The translations under genes and the position numbers were made by a program. Source: Halalkalibacter hemicellulosilyticusJCM 9152 (GTDB taxonomy: Bacteria; Bacillota; Bacilli; Bacillales; Bacillaceae_D). From it: a DNA stretch of 64,000 bases. Location of the stretch: positions 1 through 64,000 of the forward strand of contig NZ_BAUU01000024.1 of the NCBI RefSeq assembly GCF_000513115.1, written 5' to 3'. Below, piece by piece: positions 8,961 through 16,838 of the stretch. Numbering within the stretch: the first letter of the stretch is position 1; the number at the start of each line of letters is the position of its first letter. Below the pieces are notes generated by a model. The model was not told the origin of the DNA. It saw nothing but the letters and a program-made list of their open reading frames with translations, and ran no database searches.

Positions 8961-9751
8961 GAGAACTCACCTCTTCTCACTCTATCCAGTAAGTCGGTTG
9001 CACTCGAATCTCGATGTCGCTTCTGCTGACGAACGTCTCTTGCTTCAATCGCCTGCAAGGATGTCAGGTTATCATTGACCCACCTTTTCAAAATACCTTC
9101 AGCGTAATCCCATTTCTTTTGCTTTCTTAATGCTTTCTTCATCGCAAGAATAATGACCTCTGCCTCCAATTCCTCTAACCAATGAGAAAGCGATTGGGCG
9201 ATAAACGGATTGAGAACACCGATGTTCTCTTCGTAAAAGGTGAACACCGCACCGGTGAGGTCTTGTTGTTGTTCTTTGTCTTGTTCTTGTTCTTCTTCTT
9301 GTCCACGTAACGTTGACGTATCGTCGTGATCTTGGGAGAAAGAAGCAAATAGACTGTGAATCGTCGGATTGTCCACTGCTCGTCCGACAAAATCAATGAA
9401 AGACGTATCCTTCACATCTTCAAGCTCCTTCTGAATACAATCTAACATCGGCTTGCCACCCCGCTTGAGGTTATACTTCCCCCAATTCTTAATCGCCACC
9501 TCCCTCGTCTTATCGTTATAGCGAATGAGGTCGTGCTGGTGTATGAATCTCTCAAACAACAGCTGCACCGTTTCAATCGAGAAGCCTGTTTCAAAAGCAA
9601 CCAATTTTTTTGTGATGCGATAAATGCCGATTTGTGTCACCTGTGGGTTCGTAAGCAAATAGATAAAGAAGAATTTATCCTCTGGTGTCATCTCCTCTAT
9701 CACTTTTGGGTCATGCCAGAACCCCGTTTGAACCATACGAAACTTTGCCAT
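8957..9751 (-). CDS. DnaD-domain replication initiation protein, phage type
   Basis: The protein is 264 residues. The N-terminal ~100 residues look like the winged-helix region of phage DnaD/replisome organisers (MVQTGFWHDPKVIEEMTPEDKFFFIYLLTNPQ). After a glutamine/glutamate-rich linker with EEEQEQDKEQQQD comes the DnaD C-terminal domain (about 165-240), including VFTFYEENIGVLNPF and the characteristic YAEGILKRWVNDNL (YxxxILxxW). Such proteins bind and melt the origin and recruit loader and helicase, matching the next two genes. ComK lies 56 bp upstream on the same strand. Confidence 0.88.
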   Translation of the reverse strand: MAKFRMVQTGFWHDPKVIEEMTPEDKFFFIYLLTNPQVTQIGIYRITKKLVAFETGFSIETVQLLFERFIHQHDLIRYNDKTREVAIKNWGKYNLKRGGKPMLDCIQKELEDVKDTSFIDFVGRAVDNPTIHSLFASFSQDHDDTSTLRGQEEEQEQDKEQQQDLTGAVFTFYEENIGVLNPFIAQSLSHWLEELEAEVIILAMKKALRKQKKWDYAEGILKRWVNDNLTSLQAIEARDVRQQKRHRDSSATDLLDRVRRGEFS

Positions 9752-9807
9752 CTCATGATCCTCCTATTCGAATATCGTTTATGTGTGAAAGTGAGCGTGA
9801 ACAGGCA

Positions 9808-10287
9808 CTACTCTTTTTCCCAGCCTTTCGAAAATCGCACGATACAATAGCTTGTCCGTTGCATTTGACGCTGTAACACTTGCAGAGAAATGGGCACCTC
9901 TAACTTTTCATAGTTTTTAAAGACAATCAGGGAATAGTCAGGATTTTTCAGGTGTGGTTGAATCGTTTTCACATGATGGTAGAAGATCCAAATGCAATCT
10001 GGAGATGAAGGTGAGGATGTGGGGAACGCGTAAATGAATTCATTGGGGTTAATCGGAATCGGAACCTTATTTTGCGCTCCTGTTTGGGAAATGACGGCCA
10101 AACGCCTGCCATCGTAGGTCGATCCTCCATGAAGGCAGGCATCTTTAATTAAGGAGAGGGTGACTTGATCAACCTTCCGTTGCTGATGGGGCTCTATCGC
10201 TAGTGTGTGGTAGTCGATTTTTCTTGCGGGAAGTAAGGCCATCGTATCCTTCGTAATTTCATAATGAGTTACAATTGTCGAGATCAC
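9808..10287 (-). CDS. comK: ComK-family competence transcription factor
   Basis: ComK is the master activator of competence genes in Bacillus and binds AT-rich K-boxes. The 159-residue protein contains the recognisable central block: CLHGGSTYDGRRLAVISQTG, KVPIPINPNEFIYAFPTSS, CIWIFYHHVKTIQP and LEVPISLQVLQRQMQRTSYCIVRF, parallel to the B. subtilis DPSNQIFLFPTLSS / W..HVHVK / ELPISYNSFENQVYRT regions. It lacks the ~30-residue C-terminal tail of B. subtilis ComK, which is known to be dispensable for some functions and involved in proteolytic control. The start is GTG at 10287, eight bases after AGGAG. No convincing K-box was found in the 288-bp gap upstream. Confidence 0.85.
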   Translation of the reverse strand: MISTIVTHYEITKDTMALLPARKIDYHTLAIEPHQQRKVDQVTLSLIKDACLHGGSTYDGRRLAVISQTGAQNKVPIPINPNEFIYAFPTSSPSSPDCIWIFYHHVKTIQPHLKNPDYSLIVFKNYEKLEVPISLQVLQRQMQRTSYCIVRFSKGWEKE

Positions 10288-10575
10288 TCTATCAACTCCT
10301 AGATATGGGATAGGGAATAAAAAGTGTGGCTAATCTATGTGAACTGCTCTAGAAACAGGGGTTGGAGAAAGGGACGGAGATTATTCGATGTGAGGTAGTT
10401 TGAATAAATTTAACAGGATTTGGATAATGAAATTGGGTTTGCGTATCGATGAAAGTGGTCACCTTTTATACCATTAGTCGAAATGAGCAGTTTGAGAGGA
10501 AACGAGTAGACCGAAATTCAAGTTGATGAATGGGCAGCAAAAGAAGCCCGGCGTTTCGATAGAATGAATAAAGTA

Positions 10576-10851
10576 CTAATCTTGTTGATGGATTTTTAAA
10601 GTAGGGAATACTCGATTGTATGCATCGTTTGTTAGCTCATGTGGGTGTGAGAGATCTAGGCCTTTGGCAATTTTCATTTGCATGTAGCTGGTCATACTTG
10701 TTTTGCCTCGTTCAATATTCGATAGGTGATTGCGACTCATATTGGCATACTCCGCTAATTCTTCAAGAGTGAAGCCACGTTCTGTTCGTAGCAAGCGAAC
10801 GCGTTGACCAATATGGCGTTCGAGCTTCTCCTTAAATGGATCCTTTTCCAT
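10576..10851 (-). CDS. Xre/Cro-family HTH regulator
   Basis: The protein is 91 residues from the ATG at 10851 (MEKDPFKEKLERHIGQ). An HTH_3 domain spans about residues 10-70, with LRTERGFTLEELAEYANMSRNHLSNIERGKTS split as the two canonical helices. I prefer 10851 to the upstream ATG at 10905 because the latter overlaps a perfect TATAAT (minus strand) that probably is the -10, while AAGGAAG precedes 10851. Upstream of comK and the replication cassette on the same strand, it may regulate them, as phage repressors do. Confidence 0.85.
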   Translation of the reverse strand: MEKDPFKEKLERHIGQRVRLLRTERGFTLEELAEYANMSRNHLSNIERGKTSMTSYMQMKIAKGLDLSHPHELTNDAYNRVFPTLKIHQQD

Positions 10852-10988
10852 ACGGTTGTCTTCCTTTTTTTCACCATTATGCAGTCGCTTAAAGGGAGTC
10901 ACCATACATTATAGTGGATGTTGTGAGGGAGGATCTATCAATGTTGCAGAAGTAAGTGGGAGAAGGGTTGAGAGGTGAGGAGCCGCGA

Positions 10989-11056
10989 TCATCCTCATTC
11001 CGTTAAATAAGTAAAATCTGGATTGGAAGGTGAATTGTGTAATCGACGTTCCGCTA
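10989..11056 (+). repeat. half copy of the 177-bp four-box element
   Basis: Two forward boxes ending CCGTTA (11005) and CCGCTA (11056) are 51 bp apart, the same spacing as in full copies. No reverse boxes follow at the expected offsets. Confidence 0.7.
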
Positions 11057-11174
11057 GGTGAATAAGTAGGATGGTATAAAATAATTAATGGGTAATTAAA
11101 GAATTAGGTATGGAAAGTCGCAAAGCTCTGTTAAATCAGAGATCCCATGAAGGCGAATAGGTTCGGTTTCAAGC

Positions 11175-11351
11175 GGAACCTCATTCCGTTAAAGTTAGGG
11201 AATCTGCTTAGAAAGCATATGAAGAGGAACGTCATTCCGCTATTCAGGTGAAATGAACAGGAAATGCACGAGGAAAGGGAGGATAGCGGAATGAGGTTCA
11301 GGAAAAGTATCTAAACTAGCCATTATTGACCAAATAGCGGAATGAGGTTCT
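11175..11351 (+). repeat. 177-bp four-box element, copy A
   Basis: Forward boxes GGAACCTCATTCCGTTA at 11175 and GGAACGTCATTCCGCTA at 11226; reverse boxes TAGCGGAATGAGGTTC at 11284 and 11335. Offsets are 0, 51, 109 and 160. The last base of each reverse box departs from consensus. Confidence 0.95.
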
Positions 11352-11475
11352 GCGCCCAGTCAGATCCTCCGTTCTTTTCAGCATACACTATGATCTGAAT
11401 ATGGGTACAGTCTGAAAACCGCACGATGCAATATGACGTCGTTTATGGTGGTAGAAAATCCGTGCGTAATCAACG

Positions 11476-11743
11476 ATCGGGATTGAATTTGCGGTGTTTG
11501 CTGCAGATGCACACCAACATCACGAACAAGATCCTGGAAGCCCAAAAGGTGAGAATCCAGTTAAAGAGCCTACAAGTCCAACAGGATCAGGTGAGGGAGA
11601 AGGAAATAAATTCTATAACAAACGATTCATTACCTAATACGGCAACCAATTTCTATAATTTGTTAGTGGCAGGAATGATGTTCGTTGTCATAGGGTTCAT
11701 CGCTTATGTTATTCGACGACGTCAGTTGAATTTACAACAATAA
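11476..11743 (+). pseudogene. C-terminal fragment of an LPXTG-type surface protein, frameshifted
   Basis: The 3' part encodes a cell-wall sorting signal: LPNTATNFYN, a hydrophobic helix (LLVAGMMFVVIGFIAYV) and RRRQLNLQQ. The preceding sequence reads in another frame as a typical Pro/Gly/Ser-rich wall-spanning linker (PGSPKGENPVKEPTSPTGSG, from about 11540), so one indel near 11610-11625 separates them. No N-terminal adhesin domains remain. The sorting signal resembles that of the giant protein at 48568 (LPSTATNLFN), suggesting the same sortase. A terminator follows at 11774. Confidence 0.75.
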
Positions 11744-11773
11744 TAAATATATACACAAACATGTTCATTACAG

Positions 11774-11820
11774 GACTGTTTCTTTAAGGGGATTCATGCT
11801 TTTAGAAACAGTCTTTTTTT
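11774..11820 (+). terminator. intrinsic terminator after the LPXTG fragment
   Basis: GACTGTTTCT (11774-11783) pairs with AGAAACAGTC (11804-11813), followed by seven T. Confidence 0.85.
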
Positions 11821-12057
11821 GTTGGTAGGTAGAGCTAGCATACTCATGATCAGTCTAAAGATACCTACGAAAAAATCGTTAGAAGGTAGGTATAACCTAC
11901 TATACGAGCTTGGTAGATTTCCTATGCGCCCTCCTAATATGTGTAAAGGCAAACGATCGGAAATTGATAGCATCATTCCTAATATGCAGGTAAAATCAAA
12001 GTGTTCGATACAATGAACTCCTTTTCCGCTAAAGCGGAAAAAAGGTAACTTAAGGAA

Positions 12058-12072
12058 TTGTAAGCGCTCGCA
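12058..12072. promoter_or_regulatory. putative cre (CcpA) site
   Basis: TTGTAAGCGCTCGCA matches the Bacillus cre consensus WTGNAANCGNWWNCA at all but one defined position. It lies 34 bases upstream of a fragment of a PTS-type regulator, a context where catabolite repression is common. Confidence 0.5.
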
Positions 12073-12105
12073 TATACTTGAGCTAGAAAGGAGCAAGGAA
12101 AGCAA

Positions 12106-12264
12106 ATGAACCTACTGAGTAAAAGAGAGGTGGAAATTCTTCATTTGTTACGGAATAGTAGCAGGTATCAAACAGGTGAAAGTATAGCCCTACTATTAGA
12201 GGTTTCGTCAAGAACAGTTCGGAATGATATTAGTAAACGATTTCCTCACAAATGTACAAAATGA
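12106..12264 (+). pseudogene. N-terminal fragment of a PRD/BglG-MtlR-type regulator
   Basis: The 52-residue ORF begins MNLLSKREVEILHLLRNSS and contains an HTH_11-like segment (TGESIALLLEVSSRTVRNDI), as at the start of PTS-linked transcriptional regulators of about 600-700 residues. A TGA at 12262-12264 ends it and no PRD or EII-like domains follow in any frame nearby. AAAGGAGC lies upstream of the ATG. Most likely this is the leftover head of a deleted gene; a small functional HTH protein is less likely. Confidence 0.6.
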
Positions 12265-12727
12265 GCTATTCGTCTGTTCATAAGAGGGCTCGTGATAATA
12301 GCAGGTCTACTTAAAAATGAGTAGGCCTGCCAATCGTGTTGTTGAACGTGTTGTCGACTCAAATGAGGAGGGTGAATGTATCATAAGGGCATGGTTAACC
12401 TATGTCGCCATTAATGAGAGTGGCATACTGGTAATCGTGTATGAATTATAGGGTCTGGAACGAGAGAAGTAGAGGCACGAGTAACTGATACGCTCAAAAG
12501 GGAATCCTTATTTTTTTATGTGTGAGGAATGGGAATAGTAGTGCCAAGAAGGGACTCGACGATTCTCTATTTGAAGGAATGACAGTAGGAAAAGTGAAAT
12601 AGAGATTGGGTTAAAAATAAAATTGTAAAATGGCAAGAGCAGCAGAAAGAGAGAGCGGGGGAGAGATTTTTAGTGAACCTTTCTCTACTCACCTATCTTT
12701 ATATTGTAAAATGCTGTATAATAAAAT
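12265..12727. other. gene-free stretch of about 460 bp
   Basis: No credible ORF. The only structure seen is a hairpin at 12301-12330 (GCAGGTCTACT paired with AGTAGGCCTGC, one G-T wobble) without a T-run, which may be the end of the deleted regulator locus. The 3' end carries the promoter region of the Rpn gene. Confidence 0.5.
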
Positions 12728-12741
12728 AGAACGTATGTTCT
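12717..12741 (+). promoter_or_regulatory. -10 box with LexA (DinR) operator upstream of the Rpn gene
   Basis: TATAAT at 12717-12722, preceded by TG, is followed by the perfect palindrome AGAACGTATGTTCT (12728-12741). The latter matches the Bacillus LexA consensus core GAAC-N4-GTTC, and its centre is nearly the common CGAACATATGTTCG. The operator overlaps the expected transcription start, so LexA binding should repress and DNA damage should induce. Confidence 0.8.
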
Positions 12742-12760
12742 AGTATGAGAGGGTGAGAAA

Positions 12761-13633
12761 ATGATAGACCATGACCGATTGTTTAAAGAAGTGCTGACGA
12801 CCTTTTTCGAAGAGTTCATTCTGCTGTTCTACCCCCAAGTGTACGAAGCTGTCCGTTTTGATGATGTCCGCTTTCTCTCCGAGGAGCTCTACACAGACGT
12901 CACTGTCGGAGAGAAATACCGCGTTGACCTGTTAGTTGAGACGACATTGAAGGAAGAGAAAGCCCTCATCTTAATCCACATCGAACCACAAAGCTATGTT
13001 CAAGAACAATTCAATGAACGGATGTTTATTTATTTCAGCCGTTTGTACGAGAAATACCGCCGCCCGATTCTCCCGATTGCCCTTTTCACCTATGATACGA
13101 ACCGCGCGGAACCGAATACGTTCCACGTCCACCTCCCATTTGCTGATATTCTTCAATTTCAATTTTTAAAACTAGAACTGCAAAAAGAAAACTGGCGCAA
13201 TTATATTCGTACAGAGAACCCAGTAGCAGCGGCTTTTTTAGCAAAAATGGGGTATACTAAAGAAGAGAGAATCGAAGTAAAGAAAGAATTTCTACGTATG
13301 TTAGTTAGAATGGAAATTGACCAAGCAAAGCAAACACTCCTCACAGGATTTTTCGAAACGTACCTACCACTAACTGAAGACGAAGAAACCCAACTGATAA
13401 ACGAGGTGAAACAAATGAAAGGAAAGGAAGGAGACCAGATCATGGAAGTGATGGTGTCGTATGAGCGGAGAGGTATGGAGAAAGGAATAGAGAAAGGGAT
13501 GGAGAAAGGAAAGTTAGAAATGGCACGGAATCTACTGCGAGAAGGTGTGGATGTTGCTATGGTTGTACGTGTGTCAGGGTTGTCGAGGGAAGATGTGGAG
13601 CGGCTTGTATTAGAAATAGGGAAGGAATCGTGA
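12761..13633 (+). CDS. Rpn/YhgA-like PD-(D/E)XK nuclease
   Basis: The 290-residue protein belongs to the Rpn family (recombination-promoting nuclease, transposase_31-like). Catalytic-core features include DHDRLFKEVL at the N-terminus, YRVDLLVET (metal-binding Asp) and LILIHIEPQS (E-x-Q in place of the usual ExK), all within residues 1-110. YFSRLYEKY and PIALFTYD follow. The C-terminus has the family's repeated MEKGIEKGMEKGK heptad-like helix and an HTH-like end (VDVAMVVRVSGLSREDVERL). GGGTGAG precedes the ATG. The upstream LexA box places it in the SOS response. Family members promote RecA-independent recombination or act in defence; which applies here cannot be read from the sequence. Confidence 0.9.
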   Translation: MIDHDRLFKEVLTTFFEEFILLFYPQVYEAVRFDDVRFLSEELYTDVTVGEKYRVDLLVETTLKEEKALILIHIEPQSYVQEQFNERMFIYFSRLYEKYRRPILPIALFTYDTNRAEPNTFHVHLPFADILQFQFLKLELQKENWRNYIRTENPVAAAFLAKMGYTKEERIEVKKEFLRMLVRMEIDQAKQTLLTGFFETYLPLTEDEETQLINEVKQMKGKEGDQIMEVMVSYERRGMEKGIEKGMEKGKLEMARNLLREGVDVAMVVRVSGLSREDVERLVLEIGKES

Positions 13634-14111
13634 AGGTCGGAAAGTGAAGTGAGTAGAGGGATAAGGAATCGCCGCTTTCTTTTTCGATAGGTCCACCTCC
13701 TTCCGCTAATGATGAGAATTCAGGGTTGAAAGTTGAATCGTGTAATCGATGTTCCGCTATTTAATGCAAAAGAGCGGTGTGAGCTGTGGAGATGGGAAAA
13801 TAGAGGAATGAGGAACCGCCAAGGGTGGCAAAATGGCCTGAGGGGGTGTGAATAGAGGAACGGGGGACCGCATGAGTTGTAAAAAGGGAATCCCTGTCCA
13901 CTAAGTCGAACCATAAGCGTATAGAAGGAAACGTCAAACAAACACTTGCAGCAATCACGAACGAAAGAAAACGATTGATAGGGACTCCTTCATTGTGAGC
14001 GTCTTCATGTTAAACTTGTAGGGTGAAATAGCAAGGTTAGCTGTTTACCCTATTAGATTAAACCGGATCGTTAATAAACTCGGACCATAACTCCAAAAGG
14101 ATGATGTCAAA
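13634..14111. other. gene-free stretch with a decayed copy of the 177-bp element
   Basis: No ORF is supported. The degenerate copy lies at 13692-13869. From 13870 to 14111 nothing further was recognised apart from the ribosome binding region of the next gene. Confidence 0.6.
13692..13869 (+). repeat. 177-bp four-box element, decayed copy
   Basis: Boxes ending CCGCTA at 13708 and 13759 (51 bp apart) and reverse boxes TAGAGGAATGAGGAACC at 13801 (offset 109) and TAGAGGAACGGGGGACC at 13853 (offset 161) preserve the architecture despite several mismatches and a one-base gain. The GTGTAATCGA..GTTCCGCTA context is shared with the half copy at 10989. Confidence 0.75.
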
Positions 14112-14845
14112 TTGAAATCATACATCTTAAAAATCGAATTAGATGGATCGAACCCACTCATATGGCGTCGAGTCATTATGCCTGCAGGAGCAACATTTAA
14201 AAGGCTTCATGATGTAATTCAGAATGTGACTAATTTCCAGAGTGGTTATCCACATATGGATTATCACCTCTATGAATTTCATCTTCCAGAGGACAACAAA
14301 TCAGTTACAAATAACGAAGAGGCTTATCTTGAACACCAGAACTATAAAAAGAATAAAGCGATGTTTGCGCAGCGGTTAAAAGAGATGCCATCAGATATGC
14401 TGAAGTTTGAAAAGAGTTACCAGGAAAGGTTAAAGGTCGAAGTTCGTAAACCGACGGGGTTAAAGATCGATGATTACGTAGAGAACGATCGTGAATTGAG
14501 ATATACCTATGACTTTGGTGATGATTGGCAATTTACCATTAAGCTTGAAGAAACGGTGGATGATTATTATTTTGGATTTCCGACGCTTCTTGATGGAGCA
14601 GAAACAGCACCGCCTGAAGATGTCGGCGGGATCGATCAATTTTATGAGTTCTGGGAGGCATATCAAGATCCAAAGCATCCTGAACATGAAGAGATGAGAG
14701 CATGGGCGAAAGGTTGGATTTCAGACAATATGATCCTAATGAGATTAATGAGAGGTTGAAAGCGATTAGCTATAAAAAGACCGAGTGGGACAAGATTCAC
14801 CACGAAAGGTATATCGTGATTGAAGATAAGTATAGGAAGAGATGA
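14112..14845 (+). pseudogene. pRiA4b ORF-3-like protein, single-base frameshift
   Basis: Family PF07929, found in plasmids and mobile regions, with no established enzymatic role. Family signatures are IWRRVIMPAGATFKRLHDVIQ near the N-terminus and YTYDFGDDWQFTIKLEE with ETAPPEDVGG in the second half. The start is TTG at 14112 (LKSYILKIEL) after AAAGGATGATG. The first frame stops at 14759. From about 14717 the next frame reads DFRQYDPNEINERLKAISYKK and ends at TGA 14843-14845, the normal family C-terminus. Adding one G in GGTTGGATT (14711-14719) would restore a single ~244-residue protein. Confidence 0.8.
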
Positions 14846-14893
14846 ATGATTTCGTGCAGTATCATAAATGATATTTGAAAAGGGGAAAGTTCA

Positions 14894-15196
14894 ATGAAGT
14901 ATTCAGAAGTAGAAGTACATAAGCTGATGAAAGCAAAGGGCTTAAGTTTGGAAGAACAAATAAGAGCTAGCATCTTAAATTTCATCAGAACGATTCATCT
15001 TAATAATCAAAATTTCATTGAAACCTCTTATAGATCAGAGTTCTTCGGTGATCTTCCAATGACTTTCCAAAAAGAACAAGGTCAAGTGATGGGATTGATT
15101 ACTGCAAAAGTGAATGGAGAAGTAAGGAAGTTTGTATTCAATGATCAGGGTTACGAAGAGATAGAAATGTTGCTACAGCTCATTGAAGAAAAGTAG
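14894..15196 (+). CDS. hypothetical protein, 100 aa
   Basis: I do not recognise the family. The protein is soluble and mildly acidic, with an N-terminal amphipathic helix (VEVHKLMKAKGLSLEEQIRA) and a later strand-rich part ending EEIEMLLQLIEEK. There is no signal peptide or membrane segment. The ATG follows AAAAGGGGAAAG at a normal distance, and base composition fits coding sequence. It lies 48 bp after the pRiA4b-like gene on the same strand and may be cotranscribed. Confidence 0.65.
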   Translation: MKYSEVEVHKLMKAKGLSLEEQIRASILNFIRTIHLNNQNFIETSYRSEFFGDLPMTFQKEQGQVMGLITAKVNGEVRKFVFNDQGYEEIEMLLQLIEEK

Positions 15197-15872
15197 TCAT
15201 CATTACGCTGATCCATTAGGTAGTAGTCGTTCCAATACGCCAGGTGAATAAGTAGGGTTCTAGCAAGAGAATTCGGTATGGAAAGTCGCAAATCTCCATT
15301 AAATCAGAGATCCCATGAAGGTGAATAGGTTCGATTTCAAGCGGAACGTCATTCCGTTAAAACGAAGAAATACGTCGTTTAAGCGTATGAAGGGGAACCT
15401 CATTCCGTTATTCAGCTGAAATGAACGGGAAATGCACGAGGAAAGGGAGAATAGCGGAATGACGTTCCGAAAGGGCAGGCTAAAACGATTTGATAAAGGA
15501 AATAGCGGAATGAGGTTCCATCAAGGCGAATATCACTTAGGGAAGAATCGAGGATGATGTTGGTGAATGGGCAGGTGGCGTTTGGTTCGCTCGTTACCTC
15601 ATAATATTAATGGATTCAGGCTGATTCGCCTTTTCATATCTTTCTTTTTCTGCATGTCCTAAAAAAAGAAAGCGAAGGACGGTATGCGGATGATGTTTAT
15701 AGCTTTTCGTGCTTGTTCACTCCATCATCATCGTCACTACGTGTAAAAATGATGGCTCCATCGACGAATAATCAATTGTTTGAAAGCAAGAAGAATCACC
15801 GTTCGACATCCACATATGTTCATTATTCGCCAAACTCTTACAAAACTAGAAAAAATCCTACTTTTTTAATGC
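15197..15872. other. gene-free stretch containing copy B of the 177-bp element
   Basis: Copy B occupies 15343-15519 and its homologous upstream flank starts near 15243. From 15520 to 15872 no credible gene was seen; a 75-codon frame at 15713 lacks a ribosome binding site and protein-like composition. Confidence 0.6.
15343..15519 (+). repeat. 177-bp four-box element, copy B
   Basis: Forward boxes at 15343 (GGAACGTCATTCCGTTA) and 15394 (GGAACCTCATTCCGTTA); reverse boxes at 15452 (TAGCGGAATGACGTTCC) and 15503 (TAGCGGAATGAGGTTCC). Offsets are 0, 51, 109 and 160. The spacer between the first two boxes has an ATACG...CGTAT inverted repeat. Confidence 0.97.
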
Positions 15873-15901
15873 TTGTCAGAACGATAAACGGACAGTATGA
15901 T
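15873..15901 (+). promoter_or_regulatory. sigma-A-type promoter of the 52-aa gene
   Basis: TTGTCA at 15873-15878, a 17-bp spacer, and TATGAT at 15896-15901. The gene starts 57 bases further on. Confidence 0.6.
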
Positions 15902-15958
15902 AGTAAACATGTGAGAGAATCATCTACTGAGATTGAGTGAATAAGGAGTATTCTACAT

Positions 15959-16120
15959 ATGTCTGAGCAATTAACAGAACGAGATTTGAAAGATTTGTTA
16001 GTGACGATAAGAGAGAAAGCAAACGGTAAGACAAACGATGACTTAAAGGCAAAAGACGTTGTGCAAGAGATAGCAACATATATTGAAAAATTTCAAACGA
16101 AAACGCCGGTAAGTGAATAA
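15959..16120 (+). CDS. small hypothetical protein, 52 or 53 aa
   Basis: MSEQLTERDLKDLLVTIREK opens a short, charged, helical protein ending KFQTKTPVSE. I do not recognise a family. Support for a real gene: AAGGAG at a normal distance from the ATG, a good promoter 57-85 bases upstream, and an intrinsic terminator starting seven bases after the stop, so the gene is a complete monocistronic unit. Confidence 0.75.
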   Translation: MSEQLTERDLKDLLVTIREKANGKTNDDLKAKDVVQEIATYIEKFQTKTPVSE

Positions 16121-16126
16121 AAAAGG

Positions 16127-16168
16127 AAACCACCGAAAAAGAGGAAATGCTCTATCGGTGGTTTTTTT
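16127..16168 (+). terminator. intrinsic terminator of the 52-aa gene
   Basis: AAACCACCGA (16127-16136) pairs with TCGGTGGTTT (16155-16164), followed by a T-run. Confidence 0.9.
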
Positions 16169-16300
16169 ATAGGAAAACAGCTGAAGTAGAGTCTGTAACG
16201 TTTACGACAATTATGACCAAGTATTTGAAAATGATGGTAATATATTCATAGGTTAATTGAAAATGCTCATGAGCGACTAATAAATGAAGGAGAATGATAG

Positions 16301-16636
16301 ATGTTAAAAAAATATGGTGCACTTGTTTTAACTGTGATCATGATTGTTTCAATATTACCAGCTCAAGCGCTTGCTTCAAATCACGCGGATACAAGTTTTA
16401 GATTTAATGTAAGTACTTCTAATAATTATGGGACAAGCAGCTGTGCTATCGATGAGCGCTTTTACCGCTGCCATAAAAGCTATCTTATCAATCTCGACAA
16501 CATTAAAGGGATCCATACAAAGCAGCGCAAGGTCACAATGGTAAATGAGCGTGAGTGTCTCGTCGCATCACGAAAAGTAAAGGGTCTTCAAAAGAAGGTA
16601 GCGCGCATTCGTTCAACGGTAAAGAGTGTGAAGTAA
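16301..16636 (+). CDS. chimeric ORF: signal peptide of a DUF2712-like protein fused to half a LytTR domain
   Basis: Residues 1-26 form a Sec signal peptide (MLKKYGALVLTVIMIV..ALAS), followed by NHADTSFRFNVSTSNNYGTSS, which resembles the start of small secreted DUF2712-type proteins. From about residue 48 the sequence is instead the C-terminal half of a LytTR DNA-binding domain (DERFYRCHKSYLINLDNIKGI ending ECLVASRKVKGLQKK, as in AgrA/ComE-type regulators). A secreted DNA-binding half-domain makes no functional sense, so this is probably a deletion scar joining two neighbouring genes. GAAGGAG precedes the ATG, so the fusion may still be translated. Confidence 0.7.
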   Translation: MLKKYGALVLTVIMIVSILPAQALASNHADTSFRFNVSTSNNYGTSSCAIDERFYRCHKSYLINLDNIKGIHTKQRKVTMVNERECLVASRKVKGLQKKVARIRSTVKSVK

Positions 16637-16838
16637 CATTCCTATCATAGATGAGTGATGAAGGAATCAAATGTGTAGTTACCGCGGAAAATAGCAAGAA
16701 TGATGTCGTATTTCCTAGAACAAAGGACCAATGCTATTCGACTTAAATTGTTGTCTATTCATTGGATCTTTTGTCGAATCCCTTAACCATGATGATTTGA
16801 TATTGTAATATGGAGTTAGTCTAAAAGTAGGGGGAGTT

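Larger units (their letters stand above)
10906..11425. other. gene-free stretch containing a half copy and a full copy of the 177-bp element
   Basis: There is no credible ORF. A half copy (10989-11056) is followed by copy A (11175-11351). The flank before copy A (11058-11174) matches the flank before copy B near 15243-15342, so the homologous unit in these two places is longer than the core. Confidence 0.8.

Noticed and set aside
7343-10905. Complete prophage
   Set aside because: Only a regulator and a replication cassette are present; no integrase, terminase, capsid, tail or lysis genes, and no attachment repeats were seen.
11101-11351. CRISPR array from the repeated CATTCCG boxes
   Set aside because: Boxes alternate in orientation after two units, number only four, and recur at dispersed loci with constant spacing; no cas genes.
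15713-15940. 75-codon plus-strand frame before the 52-aa gene
   Set aside because: No SD, low-complexity Ser/Asn-rich composition, and it overlaps the promoter of the 52-aa gene.
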